Assembly: GCA_903829945.1 (NCBI GenBank)
Contig: CAIKRV010000018.1
Span: 1 to 64,000 of the forward strand
Direction: 5' to 3'
DNA length: 64,000 bases
Source: an uncultured bacterium
GTDB taxonomy: Bacteria > Bacteroidota > Bacteroidia > CAILMK01
Of the stretch, positions 8,269 through 17,775 are shown piece by piece; the first letter of the stretch is position 1, and every line of letters begins with the position of its first letter. Both the position numbers and the translations under genes were made by a program. The notes below the pieces were generated by a model. It worked only from the letters and a program-made list of their open reading frames with translations, made no database searches and had not been told where the DNA came from.

Positions 8269-9270
8269 TTAAAGCGAACTGCGTGTAAAAGGGGTGCAAT
8301 CCTGTCCGGCAAAATCGGCCTTTAAATACTTAAAATGCGCTGCCATGGCTACCATAGCAGCATTATCAGTGCAATATTGAAAGGACGGAATATGTAATTC
8401 CCAATTTAATTCTTGTGCGGTTTCCATTAACTTTTTTCTTAAGTATGAATTTGCGGCGACGCCACCGGCCAAACCAATGGTTTTAATTTGACTGAGCTTG
8501 GAGGCTTTTTTGAGCCTTTGAAGGAGATAGATTACAATTCTGTGTTGATAGGAAGCACAAATATCGGCCATATTTTCTTGTATAAAATTGGGATTTATGG
8601 CCACATGATCTCGAATAAAATATAAAAAAGCGGTTTTTAATCCACTGAAACTCATGTCTAAGCCGCTTATTTGAGGCTCAGGGAAATTAAATCGATACGG
8701 ATTTCCATTTTGTGCATATTGGTCAATAAGCGGTCCGCCGGGATAAGGCAAATCCAGGATTTTTGCTGCTTTATCAAAAGCCTCGCCGGCAGCATCATCC
8801 GTGGAGCGGCCGAGGAAAGTAAATGCTAAGTTTGCATCCATTTGAACCAATAGCGTATGTCCTCCGGAAACCAATAAGCATAACATTGGCAACTGCAATT
8901 GTGGAGCATCAATAAAGTGAGCAGCCATATGCGCTTGCAGGTGATCCACTGCAATTAAGGGAATATTTAGTCCTAAAGCCATGGCTTTAGCAAAGGAATT
9001 TCCCACTAATAAGGAGCCCAATAAACCGGGCCCTTGGGTAAAAGCAATGGCATTCAGTTGGCTTTTCCTTATATTTGCCTCAGAAAACGCAGCATTTACC
9101 ACGGGCACAATACTGCCTTGGTGTGCTCGGGAGGCAAGTTCGGGAACAACACCACCATATTTTTGGTGTATTATTTGCGAGCTTACTACATTGGAAAGTA
9201 TGCGTCCATCTTGGATTATTGCAGCGGAAGTATCGTCACAAGAGCTTTCAATTGCAAGGATGGTACACAT
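8269..9270 (-). CDS. tsaD: tRNA N6-adenosine threonylcarbamoyltransferase TsaD
   Basis: TsaD transfers the threonylcarbamoyl group to A37 of ANN-decoding tRNAs together with TsaB and TsaE. The protein (333 residues from ATG 9270) has the ASKHA fold, the N-terminal ILAIESSCDDTS motif, the metal pair His110 and His114 in HLQAHMAAH, and SGGHT. The frame extends ten codons further to a TTG at 9300, but the conserved N-terminus begins at 9270, so that ATG is chosen. It converges on the sulfatase-like gene with a one-base gap. A near-consensus -7 box (GACCTTTG) lies about 30 bases upstream. Confidence 0.96.
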   Translation of the reverse strand: MCTILAIESSCDDTSAAIIQDGRILSNVVSSQIIHQKYGGVVPELASRAHQGSIVPVVNAAFSEANIRKSQLNAIAFTQGPGLLGSLLVGNSFAKAMALGLNIPLIAVDHLQAHMAAHFIDAPQLQLPMLCLLVSGGHTLLVQMDANLAFTFLGRSTDDAAGEAFDKAAKILDLPYPGGPLIDQYAQNGNPYRFNFPEPQISGLDMSFSGLKTAFLYFIRDHVAINPNFIQENMADICASYQHRIVIYLLQRLKKASKLSQIKTIGLAGGVAANSYLRKKLMETAQELNWELHIPSFQYCTDNAAMVAMAAHFKYLKADFAGQDCTPFTRSSL

Positions 9271-9348
9271 TTTGGTAGGAAAGGAATATAATTTATACAA
9301 AGGTCGGTAATAATTACTGAAAGCTTAGTATAAATAAATTAGGGAAAT

Positions 9349-12300
9349 TTGAAAAAAGTAGTAAAATACACGCTCCGTGTGATCTTGGGCATACTGTTAT
9401 TCATAATAGTAGGCTTACTGGGAGGCTATATTTTTTTAAATACTTCTTCCGGCAGAAGATGGATGAATGAACAAGTGACTGACTTTTTACAACAGAAATT
9501 AGGAAGTCCTGTCCAAATCGGTGACATTGAATTCGACTTACCGATTGGTGTTAGCCTGCATGATGTGGTATTAGAAGATCACCATCATCAAAAAATGATT
9601 TCTTTTAAACTTGGCAAAGTACAATATATTCGATTTGGCGGTGGCTTATTGGTATTTGGAAACATTGAATTATCCAATTTGAATTTTAATTTAATTCATT
9701 ATAAAAATGAAAAGGAAAGTAATTTTCAATTGGTCCTGAATAAATTCGAAACTACAGATACATCCAAAGGTCCTCAGGTAATATTAAATAATATTGTTTT
9801 AAACCACGCTAATTTTCACTGGGATGGTCAAAACGATACGGCCAGTACTGAGCCGGGGATTGATTGGGGTCATATCGATATTAAAGATTTTAATACACAT
9901 ATCAGCTATGTGCATTTAGGGGATGAAATTACGGCTTTGATACGTTCCATGAATTTAAGTGAACGTAGTGGATTTAAATTAGAAGCTTTAAGAACAAATA
10001 TGCTGTATTCCAATACTAAAATGGAATACAAAAACTTATATATAAAAACTCCGCAATCAGAGGTACAGGATTATGTAAAATTTGATTACGATAATATTAC
10101 CAAGTTTTCTGCCTTTATAGACAGTGTTCATTTTAAAGGAGATTTTAATCGTTCTACGGTTTCTTTCAAAGATATTGCATACTTTACCTCGGCATTAACC
10201 AATAAAACGGATGCAGTAAAAGTATATGCACTCAAAACAGATGGTAAGATTGCAGATATACATGTCCGCAATTTCGATGTTTCCTTTGGGGATAGTTCCT
10301 ATGCTTCAGGAAGCGGAAGCATGAACGGTATTCCAAACATTGATGAAAGTTTTATAGATGTGCGCATGCGCAGGTCCAGAACCAGCAGAAAAGAATTGAT
10401 GCGCATATTGCCTGAAACACAATTGCCCGTGGAATTAGAAAAATTCGGCATTGTAAGTTTGAAAGGTAGCTTCACCGGATTTATTAACGATTTTGTGGCC
10501 TATGGCAAAGCGCAAACCGCCTTGGGAGAAGTTGAAAGTGATATTAACTTAAAATTAGGGAAAGAGCTTAAAAATTCATCTTATTCAGGAAAAATTGTCT
10601 TGGGTGATTTTAATTTGGGTAAATTAATTGCTACTGATTTTGTAGGAAGAATAACAAGTAATGCAACTATAGAAGGGCAAGGATTTACCTTGGATGCCTT
10701 AAGAGCAAAATTAAATGGCACTGCTGATCGATTTGATATTAACGGATACTCTTATACCGGAATTAGCGTAAATGGGGAAGTGAGTAAAAAATTCTTTAAA
10801 GGAGAAATGAACTCGAACGACCCGAATATGAATTTAAGTTTTAGAGGAGCCATCAATTATAATCCATCCTTGCCTGAATTGGTTGGAAATATAGATGTGC
10901 GTCATGCCGACTTAAAAGCGGTTCATATTTTGGATGATTCCCTAACCTTACATACCCGGATGAATTTTAATTTCTGGGGACTAAATCCGGATAGCATCCA
11001 AGGAAGTGTGCATGCACGCGAATCTGCTTTCAGAATGAAGGGCAAAACCTATGCATTTGATACCTTGTCAATGTATTCTCAAATTGATTCGCACGGGGTA
11101 CATACGATAAAGCTCTATTCTGATATTATTAATGCAAATATAAACGGGAATTTTCAGCCAAGTAAGTTACCTGATTTTTTAAGAGGTTTAGGAGGGAAAT
11201 ACATCGATTCGGGATGGGTTAGAAAAAATGCTTCGCTTGTTACAGGGCAGGATTTGAACTTTGATATTAATTTCCGTGACATGGAGTTTTTATTCCGCTT
11301 AATTCATCAGGATTTGAAAGTAAAAGACAGTGGTTATGTTCACGGCACTTTAAATTCTGAAAATTCTGAAGTACATTTAATGGGGTCCTTGCCCGGATTA
11401 AAATATAAAAACTTTTTCGCTGAAGATATAAAGATATATGCCGACAGTAAGAATAAGGAATTATTGGTCGGTTTATCTGCTAAAAGTATTTTTAGGAAAG
11501 ATTCTGTTTTTTTGAGAGATTTTAAATTAAATTCAAATGCTCGGGCTGACAGTTATAATTTCACGATAAATACATCGGATAGTGATTATACTCGTTCACT
11601 GCATTTAAATGGGGACTTAAATATAAAAGGAACAACCGGTTTTTTAAAACTGGATTCATCGCGATTAATTATTTCTGATTCCGTTTGGAATATACACTCT
11701 AAAACAATTGCTATTCATAAACTCGATTCATTTGTTGATATTCCATTATTGGAATTTGAACATAGAAATCAAAGATTGAAAGTTGTTGGGAAATATTCTC
11801 GTCATGTCGATTTGCCATTGCGTGTTATTGTGGAAGATTTAAATTTACAAACTATTTCTAATATTGTTCCGCAATTAAATTCGTTTAGCGGTGCTATCAA
11901 CGGGCAGATTATTATTTCCGGATTAAATTCAAAACCGGTAGTAGAGGCAGGTTTATTTATCAGTCCGTTATTATATCAATCTGATACGCTAGGTATTTTT
12001 GGTACGACGATTACTTTTGATAATACCCAACAAAAATTAACCGTTGAAGGCACATTGAAAAATTACTTATCAGAAGATGAATTAATCAATATAAGTGGTG
12101 GAATTATGCTGGATGCTCAGCAAAATACTGATTTGAATGTTAAGTTTATGGAAAGTCCGGTTTCAATTTTTGCACCATTTATTCCGGGCATCAGTAATTT
12201 GAAAGGTACTGCCAGTGCCAATATGAAAATTACGGGTAAGCTTTCCGAACCTTCCATTAATGGAAAAATTAATTTTAATAAGGCAAGTTTCTTACTGGAT

Positions 12301-13767
12301 TATTTGCAAACCACCTATCATTTTTCGCATGAGTTTGCATTTTCAGGAAAAACTATTCAGGTCAATCATTTGGATTTGAAAGATGAAAATGATCATTCTG
12401 CCATCATGGATGGAAAGGTCGTAATTAATAAACTGAGTGATGTTCAATTTGACATTAATTCAAAACTGGATAATTTTCAGTTATTAAATACCTTGTTAAA
12501 AGATAATAATTTATATTATGGCCAGGCCTATGGTTCCGGGAAAGTAAAAATCTTTGGTCCGCTTGGAAATATGCATATGTTTTTACAATTGAGTACGGAA
12601 AAAGGCACTCAATTATTTATGCCGATAGGGCGTGAAAATACTTATGGGGGGCATGATTATATAACCATTCTTGACCATAAAAACCGGACCGTCAAGAAAA
12701 AGGATTTATCACTTACGGGACTTGATTTAATTATGGAGTTAAATGTAACTCCGGATGCTCATATGCAAATTATTTTTGACCCCAGGGTGGGTGATGTCAT
12801 GGAAGGAAATGGTCATGGAAATTTGCGCTTAGAAATATCTACGGACGGAGATTTTAATATTTATGGCACCTATTATATCGATAAAGGAAGTTATCGTTTT
12901 ACAGCATTAGATCTGCCTTTAAAACAATTTTCCGTGAAAGAGGGTTCTGAAGTTAAATTTCAAGGTAATCCTTATGATGCGGAATTAAATGTACAAGCTT
13001 TTTATAATGTCCGAACTTCATTGGCACCACTGATGGAATCTACCGCAGCAACCACCCCTGATGCAGCCTCAGCCAATAGTAGAATATTGAATGTGCAAAC
13101 ATTATTAGATTTGAAAGGCTCCTTATTTACGCCTACCATTAAATTGAACTTTGATATTCCTGAATTGACTTTATTAAGCAATTATTCTTCTGATATTGAT
13201 AATAAATTAAGAAGCATAAAGAGTGATGAAACGGAATTAAATAAGCAAGTAGTTTCCTTGTTGGTGCTCAATAGATTTATTCCGGTAGGTCTTGGCTTTA
13301 CCGGAAACCCTTCTACTTCTTCCCTAACTGACCTTGTAAATACACAGGTTAATTATTGGCTATCGCATTATATTCCCGGATTAACCGTTGGTGTAGATTA
13401 TCGCGGTACCGGCTCCAGTACCTATAGGGCCAGTACGGATTTATTTAATAGTCGTTTAAATATTAGTGGTACTTATGATCAAAATGCATCACGAAATGCC
13501 ACCTATAATGCTGAAGTTAATTTTAAAATAAAAGAAGACGGTAGTTTGCTGGCAAAGGCATCCAGCAGAAGCAGTAATAATCCAGTATTGCAAAATGACA
13601 ATGTAAATACCTACGCTATTGGCGTTTTTTCCAGAAAGGAGTTTAATTCTTTCAAGGATTTCTTTAAAAGCAAAAAACGAAAGGAGCGGGAGGCAGAACA
13701 AAAGAAACAGAAGGAAAAACCACAACCTGAAACGAACCCTAACCCCACCGCAGAAGAAACAAAATGA
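9349..13767 (+). CDS. TamB-like translocation and assembly module protein (DUF490/AsmA-like)
   Basis: A single N-terminal membrane anchor (about residues 6-29) is followed by roughly 1400 residues of repetitive beta-strand sequence ending in a TamB C-terminal domain (about 1080-1420). Family members form a periplasmic bridge between inner and outer membrane involved in lipid transport and outer-membrane protein assembly. The low-complexity charged tail, rich in Lys, Glu and Gln, is probably disordered. The start is TTG. No BamA/TamA partner is adjacent. The downstream 109-residue membrane protein overlaps by four bases and may be functionally linked. Confidence 0.88.
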   Translation: MKKVVKYTLRVILGILLFIIVGLLGGYIFLNTSSGRRWMNEQVTDFLQQKLGSPVQIGDIEFDLPIGVSLHDVVLEDHHHQKMISFKLGKVQYIRFGGGLLVFGNIELSNLNFNLIHYKNEKESNFQLVLNKFETTDTSKGPQVILNNIVLNHANFHWDGQNDTASTEPGIDWGHIDIKDFNTHISYVHLGDEITALIRSMNLSERSGFKLEALRTNMLYSNTKMEYKNLYIKTPQSEVQDYVKFDYDNITKFSAFIDSVHFKGDFNRSTVSFKDIAYFTSALTNKTDAVKVYALKTDGKIADIHVRNFDVSFGDSSYASGSGSMNGIPNIDESFIDVRMRRSRTSRKELMRILPETQLPVELEKFGIVSLKGSFTGFINDFVAYGKAQTALGEVESDINLKLGKELKNSSYSGKIVLGDFNLGKLIATDFVGRITSNATIEGQGFTLDALRAKLNGTADRFDINGYSYTGISVNGEVSKKFFKGEMNSNDPNMNLSFRGAINYNPSLPELVGNIDVRHADLKAVHILDDSLTLHTRMNFNFWGLNPDSIQGSVHARESAFRMKGKTYAFDTLSMYSQIDSHGVHTIKLYSDIINANINGNFQPSKLPDFLRGLGGKYIDSGWVRKNASLVTGQDLNFDINFRDMEFLFRLIHQDLKVKDSGYVHGTLNSENSEVHLMGSLPGLKYKNFFAEDIKIYADSKNKELLVGLSAKSIFRKDSVFLRDFKLNSNARADSYNFTINTSDSDYTRSLHLNGDLNIKGTTGFLKLDSSRLIISDSVWNIHSKTIAIHKLDSFVDIPLLEFEHRNQRLKVVGKYSRHVDLPLRVIVEDLNLQTISNIVPQLNSFSGAINGQIIISGLNSKPVVEAGLFISPLLYQSDTLGIFGTTITFDNTQQKLTVEGTLKNYLSEDELINISGGIMLDAQQNTDLNVKFMESPVSIFAPFIPGISNLKGTASANMKITGKLSEPSINGKINFNKASFLLDYLQTTYHFSHEFAFSGKTIQVNHLDLKDENDHSAIMDGKVVINKLSDVQFDINSKLDNFQLLNTLLKDNNLYYGQAYGSGKVKIFGPLGNMHMFLQLSTEKGTQLFMPIGRENTYGGHDYITILDHKNRTVKKKDLSLTGLDLIMELNVTPDAHMQIIFDPRVGDVMEGNGHGNLRLEISTDGDFNIYGTYYIDKGSYRFTALDLPLKQFSVKEGSEVKFQGNPYDAELNVQAFYNVRTSLAPLMESTAATTPDAASANSRILNVQTLLDLKGSLFTPTIKLNFDIPELTLLSNYSSDIDNKLRSIKSDETELNKQVVSLLVLNRFIPVGLGFTGNPSTSSLTDLVNTQVNYWLSHYIPGLTVGVDYRGTGSSTYRASTDLFNSRLNISGTYDQNASRNATYNAEVNFKIKEDGSLLAKASSRSSNNPVLQNDNVNTYAIGVFSRKEFNSFKDFFKSKKRKEREAEQKKQKEKPQPETNPNPTAEETK

Positions 13768-14093
13768 TGCAAGGATTACTTAAAAATTTTTTGTTGTTTG
13801 TACTATGTACCGCTGCTATTTTTATTATTAGTTACGGCGCATTGATGTTAATTTATGCCTGTGAAAACGGCAAGCTGGATAGCCCTCCAATTGATTCGGT
13901 AGCCACCGCTATATTTATGCTCTTTTGCTTCCCTTTATGGATATTATGGAAAGGAGCTTCGGTATCGGATTTGGATACCTCTGTATTAATGGTAGAATTA
14001 TTATTGGATGCAAGCTTTTACGGATTAATATTAAGTACGGTATTTTCATTTACCCTTCAACGCAAAAAAAGACCTAGACGAAGTGTTGAATAA
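13764..14093 (+). CDS. Small membrane protein of unknown function
   Basis: The 109-residue product has two hydrophobic segments, about residues 8-32 and 42-60, perhaps a third at 75-98, and a basic tail (RKKRPRR). The start overlaps the tamB-like stop as ATGATG, so it is probably translated by coupling from the same mRNA. I do not recognise the family. Context suggests a role linked to the TamB-like protein, but nothing in the sequence proves it. Confidence 0.6.
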   Translation: MMQGLLKNFLLFVLCTAAIFIISYGALMLIYACENGKLDSPPIDSVATAIFMLFCFPLWILWKGASVSDLDTSVLMVELLLDASFYGLILSTVFSFTLQRKKRPRRSVE

Positions 14094-14130
14094 TTATTCA
14101 ATGCCGGTTTCTGCATAAAAATATACCTAT

Positions 14131-16263
14131 ATGGGTAGAAAACCTAAAGACACATTAAAATCTAAAAGAGCCATTAAAAGCTCTTTAATTAATTTTTTCA
14201 GAGATCATCCCAATCAGGGAATGAATTATAAGCAAATTGCTGCCAAATTGGGATTGAATTCCCACAATGAACGTGATACATTGATAAAATGTATTAATGA
14301 ATTACTGGTGGATGGCATATTAGAGGAGCCGGATCGCGGTAAATACCAAAAAGTAGTCAGTACGCAATATGTAGAAGGTACCGTGGATATGACAAAATCA
14401 GGTTCAGCGTATATCCTGGTAGATGGGATGGAAGAAGATGTGTATATTCCTCCATCTAAATTAAATACTGCACTACATGGCGATACGGTAAAAGTTTTAT
14501 TGTATGCTAAAAAGAAAAATCAAAGACCGGAAGGGGAGGTAGCGGAAATTCTGAAGCGTAAAAGAATGGAATTTACAGGCGTTATTCAAGTCAGTGAAAA
14601 ATTTGCTTTCTTGGTAGCGGATAGCAAGAGAATGGTATTGGATATTTTTATTCCTATCAGTAAAATTGGCGAAGCCACGGATGGAGATAAAGTATTGGTA
14701 CGTATTTTGGAATGGCCGGCTAATGTAAAAAATCCGATTGGTAAAGTAATAAAGGTTCTGGGTAGGCCCGGTGAGCACAATACCGAAATGAATGCCATTA
14801 TTGCCGAGTTTGAACTACCGGAAGAATTCCCTTATGAGGTAGAAAAGGAATCCAGGGAAATAAGTGAGCTGATAAGCGAGGAAGAAATTGAAAAACGCTG
14901 GGATTTTAGAGGTATTCCAACCTTTACCATTGACCCGGCAGATGCCAAAGATTTTGATGATGCACTATCGTTTAAAAAACTCCCTGATGATTTATTCGAA
15001 ATAGGGGTACACATAGCAGATGTTAGTCATTATGTGAAAGAAAACACAGAATTGGATAAGGAGGCATTATTAAGAGGAACCTCGGTATATTTGGTAGATC
15101 GGGTGATTCCGATGTTGCCGGAAAAATTATCAAATAATCTTTGCTCATTACGTCCGGATGAAGATAAGTTATGCTTTTCCGTGGTTGTCGTGATGGATAA
15201 GTCAGCTAAAATACAAAAAGAATGGTATGGCCGAACCGTAATACGTTCGCAAAAACGGTTTGCTTATGAAGAAGCTCAGGAGGTGCTGGAACAAGGAACA
15301 GGACCTTATGCCGAGGAGTTGCTTACCCTGAATAAATTGGCTCATATACTTCGTAAACGTCGTTTTGAAGAAGGCGCAATATCCTTCGAAACTGAGGAGG
15401 TAAAGTTCATATTAGATGAAAACGGGAAACCGATATCGGTCTTTAAAAAAGTCAGGAAAGATGCGCATAAATTAATTGAGGATTTTATGTTATTGGCCAA
15501 TAGAAAAGTGGCCGAATTTATATTTAAGAAAAATACGGATTTAAATCAAAAACCATTTGTTTACAGAGTGCATGAAAGTCCGAATTTAGAAAAACTTTTA
15601 AGCTTTGGAAAAATTGCCAATCAATTCGGATATAAAATAAACACAAATTCTGATCGGGATATTGCAAAATCATTAAATTGGTTAATTTCAAAATCTGAAG
15701 GAAAGCCGGAGCAAAATATGTTGCAATCCTTGGCTATAAGAACCATGAGCAAAGCTTTTTATACTACTGAAAAAAGCAGTCATTATGGTTTGGCATTTGA
15801 TTATTACACGCATTTTACTTCTCCTATTCGTAGATATCCCGATATAATTCCACATCGTTTATTGGCGCATTATTTAGCGGGTAAGGGAAATGTAAATCAA
15901 GCCATTATTGAAGCGCAATGCAAGCAAAGTTCAGATATGGAAATTAGAGCTGCGGAAGCAGAACGCGCATCCATTAAATACAAGCAGGTTGAATTTATGC
16001 GTGAGCATATTAATGAAGAATTTGAAGGCATTATTTCCGGAGTTACGGAATGGGGCATATACGTAGAGATGCTCGAGAATAAATGCGAAGGAATGATCAG
16101 AATGAGTGAGCTCAGCGATGACAGGTATGTATTCGATGAGGAGCACTATTTAATTCGAGGCATCAATAGAGGCAAAGTATTTCAATTGGGCAACATGATT
16201 CGGGTACGCGTTATTGCGGCCAACTTACAGGATAGAACTATTGATTTGGATGTAGCTAAATAG
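14131..16263 (+). CDS. rnr: Ribonuclease R
   Basis: RNase R is a processive 3'-5' exoribonuclease that degrades structured RNA, rRNA fragments and mRNA. The order is an N-terminal winged-helix/OB region (about residues 15-170, with GTVDMTKSGSAYI), the RNB catalytic domain starting near 255 with DPADAKDFDDAL (the aspartates bind Mg2+), the FTSPIRRYPD signature near 567, and a C-terminal S1 domain (about 635-708). The 710 residues are normal. It converges with hutH four bases downstream, leaving no room for a separate terminator. Confidence 0.95.
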   Translation: MGRKPKDTLKSKRAIKSSLINFFRDHPNQGMNYKQIAAKLGLNSHNERDTLIKCINELLVDGILEEPDRGKYQKVVSTQYVEGTVDMTKSGSAYILVDGMEEDVYIPPSKLNTALHGDTVKVLLYAKKKNQRPEGEVAEILKRKRMEFTGVIQVSEKFAFLVADSKRMVLDIFIPISKIGEATDGDKVLVRILEWPANVKNPIGKVIKVLGRPGEHNTEMNAIIAEFELPEEFPYEVEKESREISELISEEEIEKRWDFRGIPTFTIDPADAKDFDDALSFKKLPDDLFEIGVHIADVSHYVKENTELDKEALLRGTSVYLVDRVIPMLPEKLSNNLCSLRPDEDKLCFSVVVVMDKSAKIQKEWYGRTVIRSQKRFAYEEAQEVLEQGTGPYAEELLTLNKLAHILRKRRFEEGAISFETEEVKFILDENGKPISVFKKVRKDAHKLIEDFMLLANRKVAEFIFKKNTDLNQKPFVYRVHESPNLEKLLSFGKIANQFGYKINTNSDRDIAKSLNWLISKSEGKPEQNMLQSLAIRTMSKAFYTTEKSSHYGLAFDYYTHFTSPIRRYPDIIPHRLLAHYLAGKGNVNQAIIEAQCKQSSDMEIRAAEAERASIKYKQVEFMREHINEEFEGIISGVTEWGIYVEMLENKCEGMIRMSELSDDRYVFDEEHYLIRGINRGKVFQLGNMIRVRVIAANLQDRTIDLDVAK

Positions 16264-16267
16264 TTGT

Positions 16268-17746
16268 TTAATTATTTAACCAATCCACCGTTTTCATGAG
16301 TTCATTATGCATTATTTTATCTTCTTGAATAAAGTTCACTTGTTTTCGGTAATCAGCTAATTTATTCTCTATTATTGGAGAACTTTTTAATGGTCTGCGG
16401 AATTCCATTGCCTGTGCTGCATTGAACCATTCTATCGCAAGAATATTTTGTAAATTATGAACCACCTTATACGTTTTAACGGCACCATTGGCACCCATGC
16501 TTACATGGTCTTCTTGTCCATTTGATGAAGGAATGGAATCCACGGAGGAAGGCGTACACAATTGTTTATTTTCACTGACGATGGAGGCTGCGGTATATTG
16601 TGGTATCATAAAGCCACTGTTAAGTCCGGGATTAGCGACCAAAAATTCCGGTAGTCCTCTTTTCCCGCTAATCAGATTATATGTCCTTCGTTCAGAAATA
16701 TTGCCCAGCTCTGCAAGGGCAATGGCTAAATAATCAAAACCAAGTGCCAAGGTTTGCCCATGAAAATTTCCCCCCGAAAGTATTAAATCCTCCTCAGGGA
16801 AAATATTTGGATTATCGGTTACTGAATTTATTTCAGTTTCAAAAATTTGATGTACATGTGCAATGGCATCCTTGGATGCTCCATGAACTTGGGGTACACA
16901 TCTAAATGAATAGGGATCCTGGGTTTGTGTTTTTATTCCTTGAGCAATTTCACTGCCTGATAAAAGTTCAAGCATTCGTGCAGCTGTTTTTACTTGGCCA
17001 TCATGTGGACGGATGTGGTGGATAAATGGTAAATACGGCTCTGTTTTGCAATCAAAAGCATCTGCCGAAAGTGCAGCACATAAGTCAGCAAAGTTGGAAA
17101 GTTTCTCTGCATTAATTAAGCACCAAACGCCGTAAGCACTCATAAATTGTGTGCCATTAATTAAGGCCAATCCTTCCTTGGCTTGCAAATAATGGGGTGC
17201 TAAATGATGTTCTTTTAAAACCTCTGCACTTTCTCTTATAGTATCCTTATACCAAACCTTACCTTCACCAAAAATAGGTAAGGACAAATGTGCCAATGGC
17301 GCTAAATCACCCGAGGCACCCAGCGAACCTTTTTGAAAAACTACAGGTAAAATATTTAAATTAAAAAAATCAATCAGGCGTTCCACGGTAGCCACACTTA
17401 CCCCGGAATGCCCATAGGAAAGCGATTGTATTTTTAACAATAGCATGATTTTTACAATTTCCTTAGGTACTTCGTCGCCCATACCGCAAGCATGAGAACG
17501 AATTAAATTGGATTGAAGTTTTTCTAAATCTTCCAAAGATATTCTAATATCGCACAGCGAACCAAAGCCGGTGTTAATGCCATACATGGCACTAGTTTCA
17601 TTCTTTATTTTTAAGTCTAAATAGCTTCTGCATTTTTCAATGGCTTTTTTGCTTTCAGCAGATAATTGAAGTTTTTTATTTTTGATAAGAATATCCTTAA
17701 TGTCCGCTATGCTTATCGTTTTTGATGATATATGATGAATATCCAT
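16268..17746 (-). CDS. hutH: Histidine ammonia-lyase
   Basis: This enzyme deaminates histidine to urocanate, the first step of the Hut pathway, using an MIO cofactor formed from Ala144-Ser145-Gly146 in GSLGASGDLAPLAH. Residues Ser84-His85 (RSHACG) sit at the selectivity position, where histidine lyases carry SH and tyrosine lyases carry HL, which favours histidine over an aromatic substrate. The length of 492 residues is normal. The other hut genes are not in the window. It lies 29 bases after hisS on the same strand and is probably cotranscribed. Confidence 0.9.
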   Translation of the reverse strand: MDIHHISSKTISIADIKDILIKNKKLQLSAESKKAIEKCRSYLDLKIKNETSAMYGINTGFGSLCDIRISLEDLEKLQSNLIRSHACGMGDEVPKEIVKIMLLLKIQSLSYGHSGVSVATVERLIDFFNLNILPVVFQKGSLGASGDLAPLAHLSLPIFGEGKVWYKDTIRESAEVLKEHHLAPHYLQAKEGLALINGTQFMSAYGVWCLINAEKLSNFADLCAALSADAFDCKTEPYLPFIHHIRPHDGQVKTAARMLELLSGSEIAQGIKTQTQDPYSFRCVPQVHGASKDAIAHVHQIFETEINSVTDNPNIFPEEDLILSGGNFHGQTLALGFDYLAIALAELGNISERRTYNLISGKRGLPEFLVANPGLNSGFMIPQYTAASIVSENKQLCTPSSVDSIPSSNGQEDHVSMGANGAVKTYKVVHNLQNILAIEWFNAAQAMEFRRPLKSSPIIENKLADYRKQVNFIQEDKIMHNELMKTVDWLNN

Positions 17747-17775
17747 TGGTAAATTCTTGATAATTTTTTATAATA

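Noticed and set aside
16268-17746. Tyrosine or phenylalanine ammonia-lyase (flexirubin-type pathway)
   Set aside because: The selectivity position reads Ser-His, as in histidine lyases, and no aryl polyene genes are adjacent.
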